From Bacillus sp. J37 (GTDB taxonomy: Bacteria; Bacillota; Bacilli; Bacillales; Bacillaceae), in the NCBI RefSeq assembly GCF_000518865.1, contig NZ_JAEK01000001.1:186001-250000 (forward strand): a DNA stretch of 64,000 bases. Reading direction: 5' to 3'. Numbering within the stretch: position 1 is the first letter of the stretch; every line of letters begins with the position of its first letter. Below are positions 8,660-16,103 of this stretch, one piece after another. Under the pieces are notes generated by a model, which searched no databases, had not been told where the DNA came from, and saw only the letters and a list, made by a program, of their open reading frames with translations. A program made the position numbers and the translations under genes.

Positions 8660-9095
8660 GTATGAAAAAAATGGTTTTACCTTAATAGAATCGATTTTAG
8701 TATTATTTATTGTCAGTATAATGAGCTTTGTTTTGATCATCAATATCGTACCAATATATAACCAAAAGGTAATTGAGACATTCTTACATCAATTTGAAAA
8801 AGATATGATGTATGCTCAACAATACGCGATAGTAAATAAACAAGCAACAACCATCCTTTTTGTACCTACCGAATATAGATACACTGTCGGAGAAAATAGG
8901 ATAACCTTGCCACTGCTCCAGAGAGAATACAATAACGACATAACCATACAAGCTACTAACTTTTCAAATCGAGTTGTCTTTAATGCTAACGGATCAATCC
9001 GAAAAGGGGGGACAATTCATATTTCATATAAAAACCAAACGTATAAGGTGGTTTATTACCTTGGAAAGGGACGTTTTGATATTCAAAAATTGTAG
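8649..9095 (+). CDS. comGD: Minor pseudopilin ComGD
   Basis: Minor prepilin of about 148 residues with processing site NG-FTLIESI and a hydrophobic helix. The frame is open far upstream inside comGC. TTG at 8649 with GGTGAGG 9 nt upstream gives the expected short leader MGHEYEKNG before the cleavage site, so I chose it. GTG at 8634 is the alternative. It overlaps the comGC stop by 11 nt, as usual in this operon. Confidence 0.88.
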   Translation: MGHEYEKNGFTLIESILVLFIVSIMSFVLIINIVPIYNQKVIETFLHQFEKDMMYAQQYAIVNKQATTILFVPTEYRYTVGENRITLPLLQREYNNDITIQATNFSNRVVFNANGSIRKGGTIHISYKNQTYKVVYYLGKGRFDIQKL

Positions 9096-9408
9096 AGGAT
9101 TTTCATTAGCTGAAACCATGACAGCCTTTAGCATATGGCTACTAATCATCACGGTTTTCATCCCTCATCTTGTTTTACTTACACAAGAAAGAGCTAATAA
9201 TAGACAGTCTTTAACAGCCATAAAATTATTACATGAAAAGGTCCAAGGTGTATCTTTTCAAAATATTGAAAAAGTAAACGAGACGATTATGAAGGACAAT
9301 GTGGCATATCACCTCACATGGAAGGAGGACTTGTCTGATCAAAAGGCCTGTTTGGAATGGGAAAACCACTATAAAAAAACAAAGTCAGTTTGCCTGCTTG
9401 TTTCATAA
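9076..9408 (+). CDS. comGE: Minor pseudopilin ComGE
   Basis: Minor prepilin-like protein of about 110 residues with processing site RG-FSLAETM followed by a hydrophobic helix, and late cysteines (KACLEW, SVCLLV). The proposed start is TTG 9076 with AAGGG 5 nt upstream, giving leader MIFKNCRG. It overlaps comGD by 20 nt. TTG 9061 is an alternative start. Confidence 0.85.
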   Translation: MIFKNCRGFSLAETMTAFSIWLLIITVFIPHLVLLTQERANNRQSLTAIKLLHEKVQGVSFQNIEKVNETIMKDNVAYHLTWKEDLSDQKACLEWENHYKKTKSVCLLVS

Positions 9409-9835
9409 TGAACGGGGGTATACGATATTGAATTTGTTACTTACATTTTTTATTTACATCTTCATCATATCCACGGTCACTATCGTCTTTCATTTTCTAG
9501 TTTCTCAGTCTCAGCATCCTAAGGACTTGAAACCATTTGAATGGGAATTGTTTGTTATTCAACTTCATAAAGAAATCAAAGAATCAAGTGATGTTGTCGT
9601 CAATGAAACCAACATTACCTTCCAAAATAAACAAGGTCAACAAATTAGTATAAATAAATACAAAAATCTAATTAGAAGACAGGTAGGGGGATTAGGTCAT
9701 GAAATTATGTTATTAAAAGTTAAAACGGCTACATTTAGACAAAATGAATCAGGATTTGAATTAGCCGTTGTGAGTGAAGCCGGAAAAAGGTATACACATA
9801 ATTTTCGCTCATATAAGGAATTAGTCGAAATATGA
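9398..9835 (+). CDS. comGF: Minor pseudopilin ComGF
   Basis: Minor pseudopilin of about 145 residues. From TTG 9398 the N terminus reads MFHNERGYTILNLLLTFF, retaining a weak prepilin-like RG-YTIL site without the usual Glu. From TTG 9428, which has GGGGG 9 nt upstream, the protein begins directly at the hydrophobic helix, as in the annotated B. subtilis protein. Either start overlaps or abuts comGE. Identity is clear from operon position and the conserved C-terminal region. Only the start is uncertain. Confidence 0.82.
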   Translation: MFHNERGYTILNLLLTFFIYIFIISTVTIVFHFLVSQSQHPKDLKPFEWELFVIQLHKEIKESSDVVVNETNITFQNKQGQQISINKYKNLIRRQVGGLGHEIMLLKVKTATFRQNESGFELAVVSEAGKRYTHNFRSYKELVEI

Positions 9836-10212
9836 GAAATCAAAAAGGATTCATCCTTCCAAGCATCATGGTCATTGCATTATTTTGTTTACTCATCGTA
9901 GCCCATATTTCAACAATCTTAATCAGTGAAAAGACGTTTTATGAAGAAACAAAGCAATATTATATCCTGGAGAATTTGATGAATGTTGCCGTGAAGAAAT
10001 CTTTACAGGAATTAAAGAGTGGGAATACTGTTGATCAATCCAACGGTATATTTCATACAAGTAATGGTTCTTTTTCTTATGATGTAACAACAAGTGATAA
10101 TGTGATATATGAGGTTCAATTAACATGCAGCGCGAGAGAAACGAAAGAATACTCAGCATCTTACAAATTCGATAAATCAAAAAATGAAATGATATTCTGG
10201 TCTGAATATTAA
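9832..10212 (+). CDS. comGG: Minor pseudopilin ComGG
   Basis: A 126-residue minor pseudopilin with an N-terminal KG-FILPSIMVIALF hydrophobic helix and a GspK-like tail. Its ATGA start overlaps the comGF stop, showing coupling. It is the last gene of the seven-gene comG operon, which is intact here, so the organism may be transformable. Confidence 0.9.
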   Translation: MRNQKGFILPSIMVIALFCLLIVAHISTILISEKTFYEETKQYYILENLMNVAVKKSLQELKSGNTVDQSNGIFHTSNGSFSYDVTTSDNVIYEVQLTCSARETKEYSASYKFDKSKNEMIFWSEY

Positions 10213-10250
10213 GAAATATGGTATTGTAGAAAGAAAACATGGAGGACCAA

Positions 10251-10769
10251 GTGTTGAAAGCAATTTATTTAACAGGTTTTATGGGAGCGGGAAAGACAAC
10301 TGTAGGAGAAAAACTGGCAGCTGAAATGAATCTTCCAGTCCTGGACACAGACCAAGAGATCATTAAGAAATTAAACAAAAGTATTAAAGATATGTTTGAA
10401 CAACAAGGTGAACAGTATTTTCGACTTGAAGAAACGAAAATGCTAAAAGAGCTGCCAACTGAGAATATCATTATTACAACAGGTGGAGGTATCGTAATAA
10501 AAGAAGAAAATAGAGCCTGGATGAAAGAACATGGTCACATCGTCATGTTACACGCTGACCTTAATACTATTTTTGATCGAGTACAATCGGATCAGACCCG
10601 TCCATTAGCAAGCAAAAAATCGAAGGACGAGCTATATCAACTTTATAAGTCTCGTGAAAGCTTCTACAACGACTGTTCACTACTAATTGAGACAGATCAT
10701 AAAAATATTGATGAGATTGTGAAAGAAATTAAAGAACGACTAAAAGAAAGCGAAATTGGAAATAGATAG
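10251..10769 (+). CDS. aroK: Shikimate kinase
   Basis: Cytoplasmic enzyme phosphorylating shikimate in chorismate synthesis, about 172 residues. The P-loop GFMGAGKTTVGE, the Asp-rich DTDQEI, RLEE, GGGIV and the lid RPLA motifs are all present. GGAGG at 10241-10245 points to GTG 10251 (5 nt) or TTG 10254 (8 nt) rather than the upstream ATG at 10239, which precedes that site. The gene follows comGG closely as in related Bacillaceae. Confidence 0.93.
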   Translation: MLKAIYLTGFMGAGKTTVGEKLAAEMNLPVLDTDQEIIKKLNKSIKDMFEQQGEQYFRLEETKMLKELPTENIIITTGGGIVIKEENRAWMKEHGHIVMLHADLNTIFDRVQSDQTRPLASKKSKDELYQLYKSRESFYNDCSLLIETDHKNIDEIVKEIKERLKESEIGNR

Positions 10770-10804
10770 AGGTAGAAACCAAAATATAATGAGGTGTTTT
10801 TACC

Positions 10805-10999
10805 TTGTCTACAAACGACTATGTAAAATATGTAACACAGCAACTGGTAAAATACATGGATACCCCAAAAGAAACAAGAAAACTGCAAAAAGAAGAACGA
10901 AAACACCAGGATTTATCAACATCGTATTATAGTAACCGTTGGTTCGGTGTGTTGCCGTTCGCCCTTAAACTTCTAATGAATAAAAAGAAGAATCACTAA
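10805..10999 (+). CDS. yqzE: YqzE family protein
   Basis: A 64-residue YqzE family member, of unknown function. MSTNDYVKYVTQQLVKYMDTP and the C-terminal WFGVLPFALKLLMNKKK (a possible amphipathic or short membrane helix) are the family hallmarks. It starts at TTG 10805 with GAGGTG 8 nt upstream. Its place next to comG and yqzG is conserved in Bacillus. Confidence 0.85.
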   Translation: MSTNDYVKYVTQQLVKYMDTPKETRKLQKEERKHQDLSTSYYSNRWFGVLPFALKLLMNKKKNH

Positions 11000-11014
11000 T
11001 TAAAACGGATTAAT

Positions 11015-11047
11015 AAAAAGCTGACAATAAATTTTGTCAGCTTTTTT
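11015..11047. terminator. Bidirectional terminator between yqzE and yqzG
   Basis: AAAAAGCTGACAA (11015-11027) pairs perfectly with TTGTCAGCTTTTT (11034-11046), with a U tract on either strand. It separates convergent genes. Confidence 0.92.
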
Positions 11048-11360
11048 ACGCCTCGGGAATAACTTGAACTTTCTTAATTTCACCTGTCTCTGAATCAAAC
11101 GTAATTGTCGTGTACACGGCAAAATCCTGCATACCTTCGCGTAATGTAAATCGGTATTGTTTAACCGTAATGTCCTTTTTCTTTTTATCCCAAATCTTCT
11201 GTGAAAACAATACCTGTGATAGCGGATATCGTTTTTTCGTCTCCTTTACCGCCACATCTTCCCATGTTTTTTGAGAAACTGCATGAACCTCTGGAGTAAA
11301 TGAAACCTGTACGGCTGTTAACCCGAATAAAACAGTAAACAGAAACATCCATTTTTTCAC
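11046..11360 (-). CDS. yqzG: Secreted YqzG-like protein (DUF3889)
   Basis: A 104-residue secreted protein. It has a signal peptide (basic MKKW, hydrophobic core, cleavage near VHA-VSQ) followed by a small domain with the recurring KRYPLSQVLFSQKIWD and YTTITFDSETGEI patterns of DUF3889. It starts at GTG 11360 with AAGGATGGTG upstream. In B. subtilis yqzG adjoins the tapA-sipW-tasA matrix operon. Here the next genes are instead a sinI/slrR-like pair and the eps cluster. Function is unknown. Confidence 0.82.
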   Translation of the reverse strand: MKKWMFLFTVLFGLTAVQVSFTPEVHAVSQKTWEDVAVKETKKRYPLSQVLFSQKIWDKKKKDITVKQYRFTLREGMQDFAVYTTITFDSETGEIKKVQVIPEA

Positions 11361-11510
11361 GTATGAACACCATCCTTATGAATTATTTTTACCAATGGAA
11401 AAAAATTCATACATAAGTTGTTGGATGTGATAGTGGTGAGGGAGATATCGGAATTAGAAATGCTGGTGGAGGGGATTAAATATCTATGATCATTAATAAT
11501 AGGCAAGATA

Positions 11511-11537
11511 AAAGGTCGTCAAAAAGACGCCCTTTTA
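11511..11537 (-). terminator. Terminator of the slrR-like/sinI-like transcript
   Basis: On the minus strand AAAGGGCGTC pairs with GACGACCTTT around a 5-nt loop with one mismatch, followed by TATC. It overlaps the stop codon of the sinI-like gene. Confidence 0.65.
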
Positions 11538-11675
11538 TTTTTCAGAAGTTCCACCTTGTTGAAGAAATGCTTGAATTTGATCATATGATAATCCGATCTT
11601 TTTTGCTTCTTGTATCAATTCCAACCATTCCCTATCAATTTGATTATCGATATAATTCTTTGAAATTTCAGTCAT
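11535..11675 (-). CDS. SinI/SlrA-like antirepressor (island copy)
   Basis: A 46-residue protein from ATG 11675 to TAA 11535-11537, with AGGAGG at 11685-11690. Residues 14-38 (DREWLELIQEAKKIGLSYDQ...) match the SinI dimerisation domain that binds the C-terminal helices of SinR or SlrR and blocks DNA binding. Its start lies inside the 3' end of the slrR-like gene (8-nt overlap), so the two are co-translated in the order repressor then antirepressor, opposite to canonical sinI-sinR. SlrA versus SinI orthology cannot be decided by eye. It is distinct from the second copy at 54.7 kb. Confidence 0.85.
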   Translation of the reverse strand: MTEISKNYIDNQIDREWLELIQEAKKIGLSYDQIQAFLQQGGTSEK

Positions 11676-12051
11676 TCGGCTTGTCCTCCTGAATTAGGAT
11701 GTTTTGATTTTTTGCATTTTTCCACTTTTGAAATTTCAGGTAATCCCGAAATTCTCTAAAATCATTTTTGCTCATGCCTTCTTCAATGGCTTTATGTAAC
11801 AACTTGCTCCACTCTTCATCAAAAATAAACTCTTTTGAGTAATTAGCTGCAGTAGACGATGATCCTAATAAATCTTCTACCTCTATTTCCAGAGTTAAAG
11901 CAATCTTCTTTAAAAACTGAAGCGAGGGGTTTTTTTGAACATCTCGTTCAATATAACTTAAATAAGATTTTGATACACCTGCCAACTCGGCTAATTCACT
12001 AATAGAATAACCCTTCTCAAGCCTCAACTCCCTTAATCGTTCTCCAACCAT
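11668..12051 (-). CDS. SlrR/SinR-like XRE-family repressor, divergent from epsA
   Basis: A 127-residue regulator with an N-terminal XRE helix-turn-helix (about residues 5-60; ISELAELAGVSKSYLSYIER is the recognition region) and a C-terminal SinI-type dimerisation hook (FIFDEEWSKLLHKAIEEGMSKNDF, about residues 75-98). The HTH recognition helix SKSYLSYIER is nearly that of SinR, so similar operators are expected. In B. subtilis slrR is divergent from epsA. The same geometry here suggests the SlrR orthologue, although it is shorter than B. subtilis SlrR (about 150 residues). Its promoter region carries a GTTCTTA half-site, consistent with autorepression. Confidence 0.85.
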   Translation of the reverse strand: MVGERLRELRLEKGYSISELAELAGVSKSYLSYIERDVQKNPSLQFLKKIALTLEIEVEDLLGSSSTAANYSKEFIFDEEWSKLLHKAIEEGMSKNDFREFRDYLKFQKWKNAKNQNILIQEDKPND

Positions 12052-12462
12052 GCTTTGGTCTCCTTGTCTATATTACAAAAATTTTCCTCACAAGGTTCAT
12101 TATATGAAACATATTGTTCTTAATAAAATAACGTAAACATGTGGAAATAAGAGGTATTTAAAGAAAAAGTGCAATAATCGTTCTTTTTAACGAAAAAATG
12201 ACAAATTTAAGAGTTTTTTTATTTAGGTAATTTATCATATATTTGTAAAGAATGTAATATTCTATATTTTATGTATAGAGTTAATTTATAGTACATTACT
12301 TGTAAAAGATTAAGACTAGAACTTAAAAAAACCTGGAAAAAACGCAAAATCCATTAAAAAGGATTGACTTGTTCTTTATAGTGAACTATCCTAGTTTTAG
12401 AGAACATGATCTCATGATATTTAAATGTGTGTTCTTAATTAAGAAAAGTAGGTGGCGGGTGT
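12052..12462 (+). promoter_or_regulatory. eps operon promoter with SinR-type operators
   Basis: This 411-nt divergent region holds no gene. A promoter for epsA is TTGACT (12364-12369), 17-nt spacer, TATCCT (12387-12392). The spacer is almost filled by the inverted repeat GTTCTTTATAGTGAAC (12371-12386). Further SinR-like sites follow: AGAGAAC at 12399-12405 (exact complement of GTTCTCT) and the palindrome GTTCTTAATTAAGAA at 12431-12445. Upstream are GTTCTTT at 12180-12186 and GTTCTTA at 12116-12122. On the minus strand a TATAAT (12099-12104) could serve the slrR-like gene. The consensus GTTCTYT is from B. subtilis SinR. Binding here is inferred. Confidence 0.75.
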
Positions 12463-13203
12463 ATGTCTAGCTTTCAAAAGCTTGAAGATAGACGTTTAAA
12501 TGAATTTAAGCAGTCAAAAGAAATTGATTTGAAAGAAGTTTTCCTGATTATAAAAAGGTACATATGGATCATTATCCTTATAACAATCCTTTCAACTTCA
12601 GCTGGTGCCTTTTACTCTGTGTCAACTTATAGTCCTTTGTATCAATCAACTGCCAGAATTATTATTGGCGCAGATAGTAATATGATAACAACATTAAAAG
12701 TCATCATTCAGGATTCCACTGTACTGGAAAAAGTTGTGCAGAAGCTAGATCTCCCTTATTCTGCAGAGTCACTTAGCGGGAAAATTAGTGTTGGAAGTAT
12801 AGAGAATTCTCAAGTTGTGACCATCAGTGTTGTTGACTCTAATTCTAAGCAGGCTGCTACGATAGCAAATACTGTTGCTGAAACATATAAAGATGAGATC
12901 CCAGCAATAATGGATTTTAAGGATGTTAGATTACTGTCTGAAGCAAAAGAAATTCCATTCCCGATAAATGAAAATCAAAATAGAACCATTATTATCGCAG
13001 CTATAGGTGGTATAGTTATTGGAATTGGGCTTGCATTTTTACTGGATTCTTTGAATAACAGCATTCGTAAGGAACAGGAAGTAGAAGAATTACTCGGTAT
13101 CCCTGTTCTTGGATCCGTAGATAAAATGAAAAAGAATAACATGCAGAAGAAAAAAGGCAGGAAAACAAGTTTTGAACAGAGGAGTGAGACACTTGGTTCT
13201 TAA
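12463..13203 (+). CDS. epsA: EpsA-type polysaccharide co-polymerase / tyrosine kinase modulator
   Basis: A 246-residue Wzz/CapA-like membrane protein that controls EPS chain length and activates the partner BY-kinase EpsB. Transmembrane helices lie at about residues 32-54 and 174-196, flanking an extracellular coiled domain. The cytoplasmic tail (LDSLNNSIRKEQEVEELLGIP onward) is the usual kinase-activating region. AGGTGGCGGG precedes the ATG. It is the first gene of the eps operon, with epsB starting 11 nt before its stop. Confidence 0.92.
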   Translation: MSSFQKLEDRRLNEFKQSKEIDLKEVFLIIKRYIWIIILITILSTSAGAFYSVSTYSPLYQSTARIIIGADSNMITTLKVIIQDSTVLEKVVQKLDLPYSAESLSGKISVGSIENSQVVTISVVDSNSKQAATIANTVAETYKDEIPAIMDFKDVRLLSEAKEIPFPINENQNRTIIIAAIGGIVIGIGLAFLLDSLNNSIRKEQEVEELLGIPVLGSVDKMKKNNMQKKKGRKTSFEQRSETLGS

Positions 13204-13861
13204 ACTGAATAAGAAAAAGGCACTTAAAGAAATGACTAAGCGCCATTTTGTTACATACACAAATCCTGGTTCAGAAATTGCAGAACAGTATAGAACAATA
13301 AGAACGAATATACAATTTTCCTCAATTGATGAGAAATATAAAACAATGATCATTACTTCTCCCTCATCTTCAGAAGGAAAAACGACAGCTGCCATCAATT
13401 TAGCCATTTCAATATCTCAACAGGGTGAAAGGGTTCTTTTAATAGATGCAAACCTTCGGAAACCTAAATTACATATCTCTTTTAATCTTAAAGATTATCA
13501 TGGTCTTACTGATGTATTAATTGGAAGAGTGGGATTAGAGGAAGCTATTTTTCAAACTCAAATTGGTAAGCTGGATTTGTTAACAAGCGGTATTATTCCT
13601 TCAAACCCTACTGAAATTATTGGATCAGATGCAATGAAGTTTTTACTTAAAGATATAAAAGAGGAATATGATACAGTCATTTTTGATAGTCCACCAGTAT
13701 TAGAAACCACGGATACAAAGCTTTTAGCAGGACTATGTGACGGTGTTGTGATGGTCGTAAAGAGTGGAAAGACTGATAGAGAAAAAATAGTTGAAGCAAA
13801 TCGTTTATTAAAGCTTGTCAGGGCAAAGGTATTGGGAGTTATATTGAATGAAAGATCATAA
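13193..13861 (+). CDS. epsB: EpsB-type bacterial tyrosine kinase
   Basis: Cytoplasmic P-loop tyrosine kinase (BY-kinase) acting with EpsA to regulate EPS synthesis. From TTG 13193 (AGAGGAG 8 nt upstream) it has 222 residues. Walker A is SSSEGKTTA (about 58-66), Walker A' is LIDANLRKP (83-91), and Walker B is VIFDSPP (162-168). Typical BY-kinases end in a tyrosine cluster that is autophosphorylated. This one ends VLGVILNERS with no tyrosines, so its autophosphorylation site is missing or elsewhere. Followed by the EAR element as in B. subtilis. Confidence 0.9.
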   Translation: MVLKLNKKKALKEMTKRHFVTYTNPGSEIAEQYRTIRTNIQFSSIDEKYKTMIITSPSSSEGKTTAAINLAISISQQGERVLLIDANLRKPKLHISFNLKDYHGLTDVLIGRVGLEEAIFQTQIGKLDLLTSGIIPSNPTEIIGSDAMKFLLKDIKEEYDTVIFDSPPVLETTDTKLLAGLCDGVVMVVKSGKTDREKIVEANRLLKLVRAKVLGVILNERS

Positions 13862-13889
13862 TTTGTTCTTTTGTTGTTCGTTATAAAGA

Positions 13890-14018
13890 ATTTTCGTTTG
13901 TTAGGCGATGTCTCCTTGCCTTTATCAATGGAGGCACTCGGCCATGCTGTGGGTTGAAACAAACCTTAGACGCGAGTCGTCATTAGCATGGTGTGAGGAA
14001 GGGTTAGATGCCCTATTA
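13890..14018 (+). ncRNA. EAR (eps-associated RNA) candidate, processive antitermination element
   Basis: The epsB-epsC intergenic region contains about 130 nt of structured, relatively GC-rich sequence unlike its AT-rich surroundings. Local complementary blocks include GTTTGTTAGGCG near 13896 with AAACAAACC near 13958, and GGCATG/CATGGTG-type segments. In B. subtilis and other Bacillales the EAR RNA sits exactly between epsB and epsC and lets RNA polymerase read through downstream terminators. Position, length and the presence of internal terminators (14019-14076 and 16985-17011) support the call. I could not score it against the Rfam model. Confidence 0.75.
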
Positions 14019-14076
14019 ATTAAAATAATCACTTATAAATCTTACATGATCGAGGTTTATAAGTGATTATTTTAAT
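14019..14076 (+). terminator. Long perfect hairpin after the EAR element
   Basis: A 21-bp perfect inverted repeat (14019-14039 with 14056-14076) encloses a 16-nt loop. The arms are AT-rich and contain AATCACTTATAAA and its complement. It lies inside the eps operon between epsB and the next ORF. It may be a terminator that the EAR RNA must overcome, or an RNA-processing stem. The U tract is only the end of the 3' arm (TTTTAAT). Confidence 0.55.
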
Positions 14077-14091
14077 AAAGGAGCTGAACTT

Positions 14092-14247
14092 ATGAAAGAA
14101 TTTGATCGCTTTCCTAAGGTGATGAAGAAGCTCGTGCGATACATAAAACAGGAGGCAACTATAGAACAGCTGGAGCAATTCAAAAAGGAGCTTGACCACG
14201 CAATGGAGAAAAGAACTGTCATGTTAAAGAAAACAACAGAAAACTGA
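14092..14247 (+). CDS. Small charged helical protein between EAR and epsC
   Basis: A 51-residue ORF with an ideal ribosome binding site (AAGGAG 8 nt before ATG 14092), ending 16 nt before epsC. It is rich in Lys and Glu and predicted all-helical (MKEFDRFPKVMKKLVRYIKQ, then ATIEQLEQFKKELDHAM). I see no signal peptide, membrane segment or recognised family. The pattern of a helix followed by an EQLEQFKKEL helix faintly recalls SinI/SinR dimerisation helices but lacks their EW motif. B. subtilis has no counterpart that I recall at this place. Confidence 0.65.
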   Translation: MKEFDRFPKVMKKLVRYIKQEATIEQLEQFKKELDHAMEKRTVMLKKTTEN

Positions 14248-14263
14248 ATAAGGAGGTGAGACC

Positions 14264-16087
14264 TTGTCTTATCGTAGTCGCATATGGTTGCTTATTGGAT
14301 TAGATTCTCTAATTGTTTTATCCACCATCTATTTCAGCAATGCATTAATTAACCCAAGTTTACAGGCTTTAACTCTTTCTATTTTTGTTATTTCTATAAC
14401 TCTATTAATAAGTCATCATCTATTTTCATTTTTATTTAAGCTTTATAAGAAGGCCTGGGAATATGCCAGCATTGGCGAACTAATCATTATATTTAAAGTC
14501 ATAACTTATACAATTATCGTAACAGCGGTTGTCCAACAAATTGTACAAAAACAAATTGATTTTAGGATCTTAGCCATAACATGGATGATTCACCTTCTAT
14601 TAATCGGTGGTTCAAGATTTTTCTGGAGAATTTATCGAGATACCTATCTGAAACACTCAATAAATAAAAAACGCACGCTTATAATTGGAGCCGGATCGGC
14701 TGGAACAATGGTCGCAAGGCAGCTTCTGCATAACCGTGATGCAGAGCTTATACCAGTAGCATTTGTAGATGATAATGTACATAAACAAAAACTGGACATT
14801 TTAGGTATTCCTGTAGCAGGTGGTGTAACAGAAATTGAGCGAATTACACAAGAGTTAAATATTTCAAACATTGTTATTTGTATTCCATCATTAAATAAGA
14901 AGCAACTCAATCATATTTTTAAAGAATGTGCAAAAACAAATGCAAAAACACAAATGATTCCAATGCTTGAGGATTTAATGACAGGTAAGGTTTCTGTTAA
15001 CCAATTCCGTGACGTTCAAGTAGAAGATCTGCTTGGACGTGATGCGATCGAACTTGATATTAGTAGTATCAGTGATTATGTATCAAATAAGGTAGTACTT
15101 GTAACTGGTGCAGGAGGTTCAATTGGATCGGAAATATGCAGACAAATTTCAAAGTTTCATCCTAAAACATTGGTTTTACTTGGACATGGTGAAAATAGCA
15201 TTTATACAATTGAAATGGAATTAAAAGAAGCATTTAAACAAACTGAGATCGAATTCATAACTGAAATTGCTGATCTTCAAGATTTTGATAAACTCCTCAA
15301 TGTAATGGATATTTATCAACCACATGTGGTTTATCATGCAGCAGCTCATAAACATGTGCCTCTGATGGAACGAAGTCCAGAGGAAGCAGTGAAAAATAAT
15401 ATTATCGGAACCAAGAATGTTGCACAAGCCGCAAGTGTCCATAATGTTGAAACCTTTGTCATGATTTCGACTGATAAAGCTGTCAATCCAACGAGTGTCA
15501 TGGGTTCAACGAAACGACTAGCTGAAATGCTAATTCAACACTTTGATCAAATTAGTTCAACAAGATTTGTTGCTGTTCGATTTGGGAATGTGTTAGGAAG
15601 CAGAGGCAGTGTTATTCCACTTTTTAAAAAGCAAATACAAAATGGTGGTCCTGTTACTGTTACTCACCCTGATATGGTTCGCTACTTTATGACGATTCCC
15701 GAAGCGTCAAGGTTAGTAATTCAAGCTGGAGCACTAGCAAGAGGTGGCGAGATTTTCGTTCTTGATATGGGAGAACCTGTAAAAATTGTAGATCTTGCAA
15801 AGAACTTAATCAAACTAACAGGTAATAATATTGATGAGATTGGAATTGAATTCACTGGTATGAGACCTGGTGAAAAACTCTTTGAAGAGCTCTTAAATAA
15901 AAATGAGGTTCACGAAGAACAAATTTATCCAAAGATTTATATTGGCAAAACCTCGCAATTATATATAGAAGAAATTGATTATATTATTAAAAACTTTAAA
16001 TCGTTGGATCGAGAGCATTTAAGAGAAACACTATTAAATTTAGCTAATGATCGAGTAGAATACCAGAAGAAATTAGTATCTGTTTAA
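14264..16087 (+). CDS. epsC: EpsC-type nucleoside-diphosphate-sugar 4,6-dehydratase
   Basis: A 607-residue FlaA1/CapD-like membrane enzyme converting UDP-GlcNAc to its 4-keto-6-deoxy derivative, the first step to an N,N'-diacetylbacillosamine-type sugar in EPS. Four N-terminal membrane helices (about residues 7-120) precede a GAGSAGTMVARQL nucleotide-binding segment and the extended SDR domain (VTGAGGSIGSEICRQ, about residue 283). The catalytic region has STDKAVNP with MGSTKR, where Met replaces the SDR Tyr, as is normal for this dehydratase family. It starts at TTG 14264 behind AGGAGGTGAG. It works with EpsN and EpsM encoded below. Confidence 0.93.
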   Translation: MSYRSRIWLLIGLDSLIVLSTIYFSNALINPSLQALTLSIFVISITLLISHHLFSFLFKLYKKAWEYASIGELIIIFKVITYTIIVTAVVQQIVQKQIDFRILAITWMIHLLLIGGSRFFWRIYRDTYLKHSINKKRTLIIGAGSAGTMVARQLLHNRDAELIPVAFVDDNVHKQKLDILGIPVAGGVTEIERITQELNISNIVICIPSLNKKQLNHIFKECAKTNAKTQMIPMLEDLMTGKVSVNQFRDVQVEDLLGRDAIELDISSISDYVSNKVVLVTGAGGSIGSEICRQISKFHPKTLVLLGHGENSIYTIEMELKEAFKQTEIEFITEIADLQDFDKLLNVMDIYQPHVVYHAAAHKHVPLMERSPEEAVKNNIIGTKNVAQAASVHNVETFVMISTDKAVNPTSVMGSTKRLAEMLIQHFDQISSTRFVAVRFGNVLGSRGSVIPLFKKQIQNGGPVTVTHPDMVRYFMTIPEASRLVIQAGALARGGEIFVLDMGEPVKIVDLAKNLIKLTGNNIDEIGIEFTGMRPGEKLFEELLNKNEVHEEQIYPKIYIGKTSQLYIEEIDYIIKNFKSLDREHLRETLLNLANDRVEYQKKLVSV

Positions 16088-16103
16088 GAGGAGAGTGTAA
16101 CAG

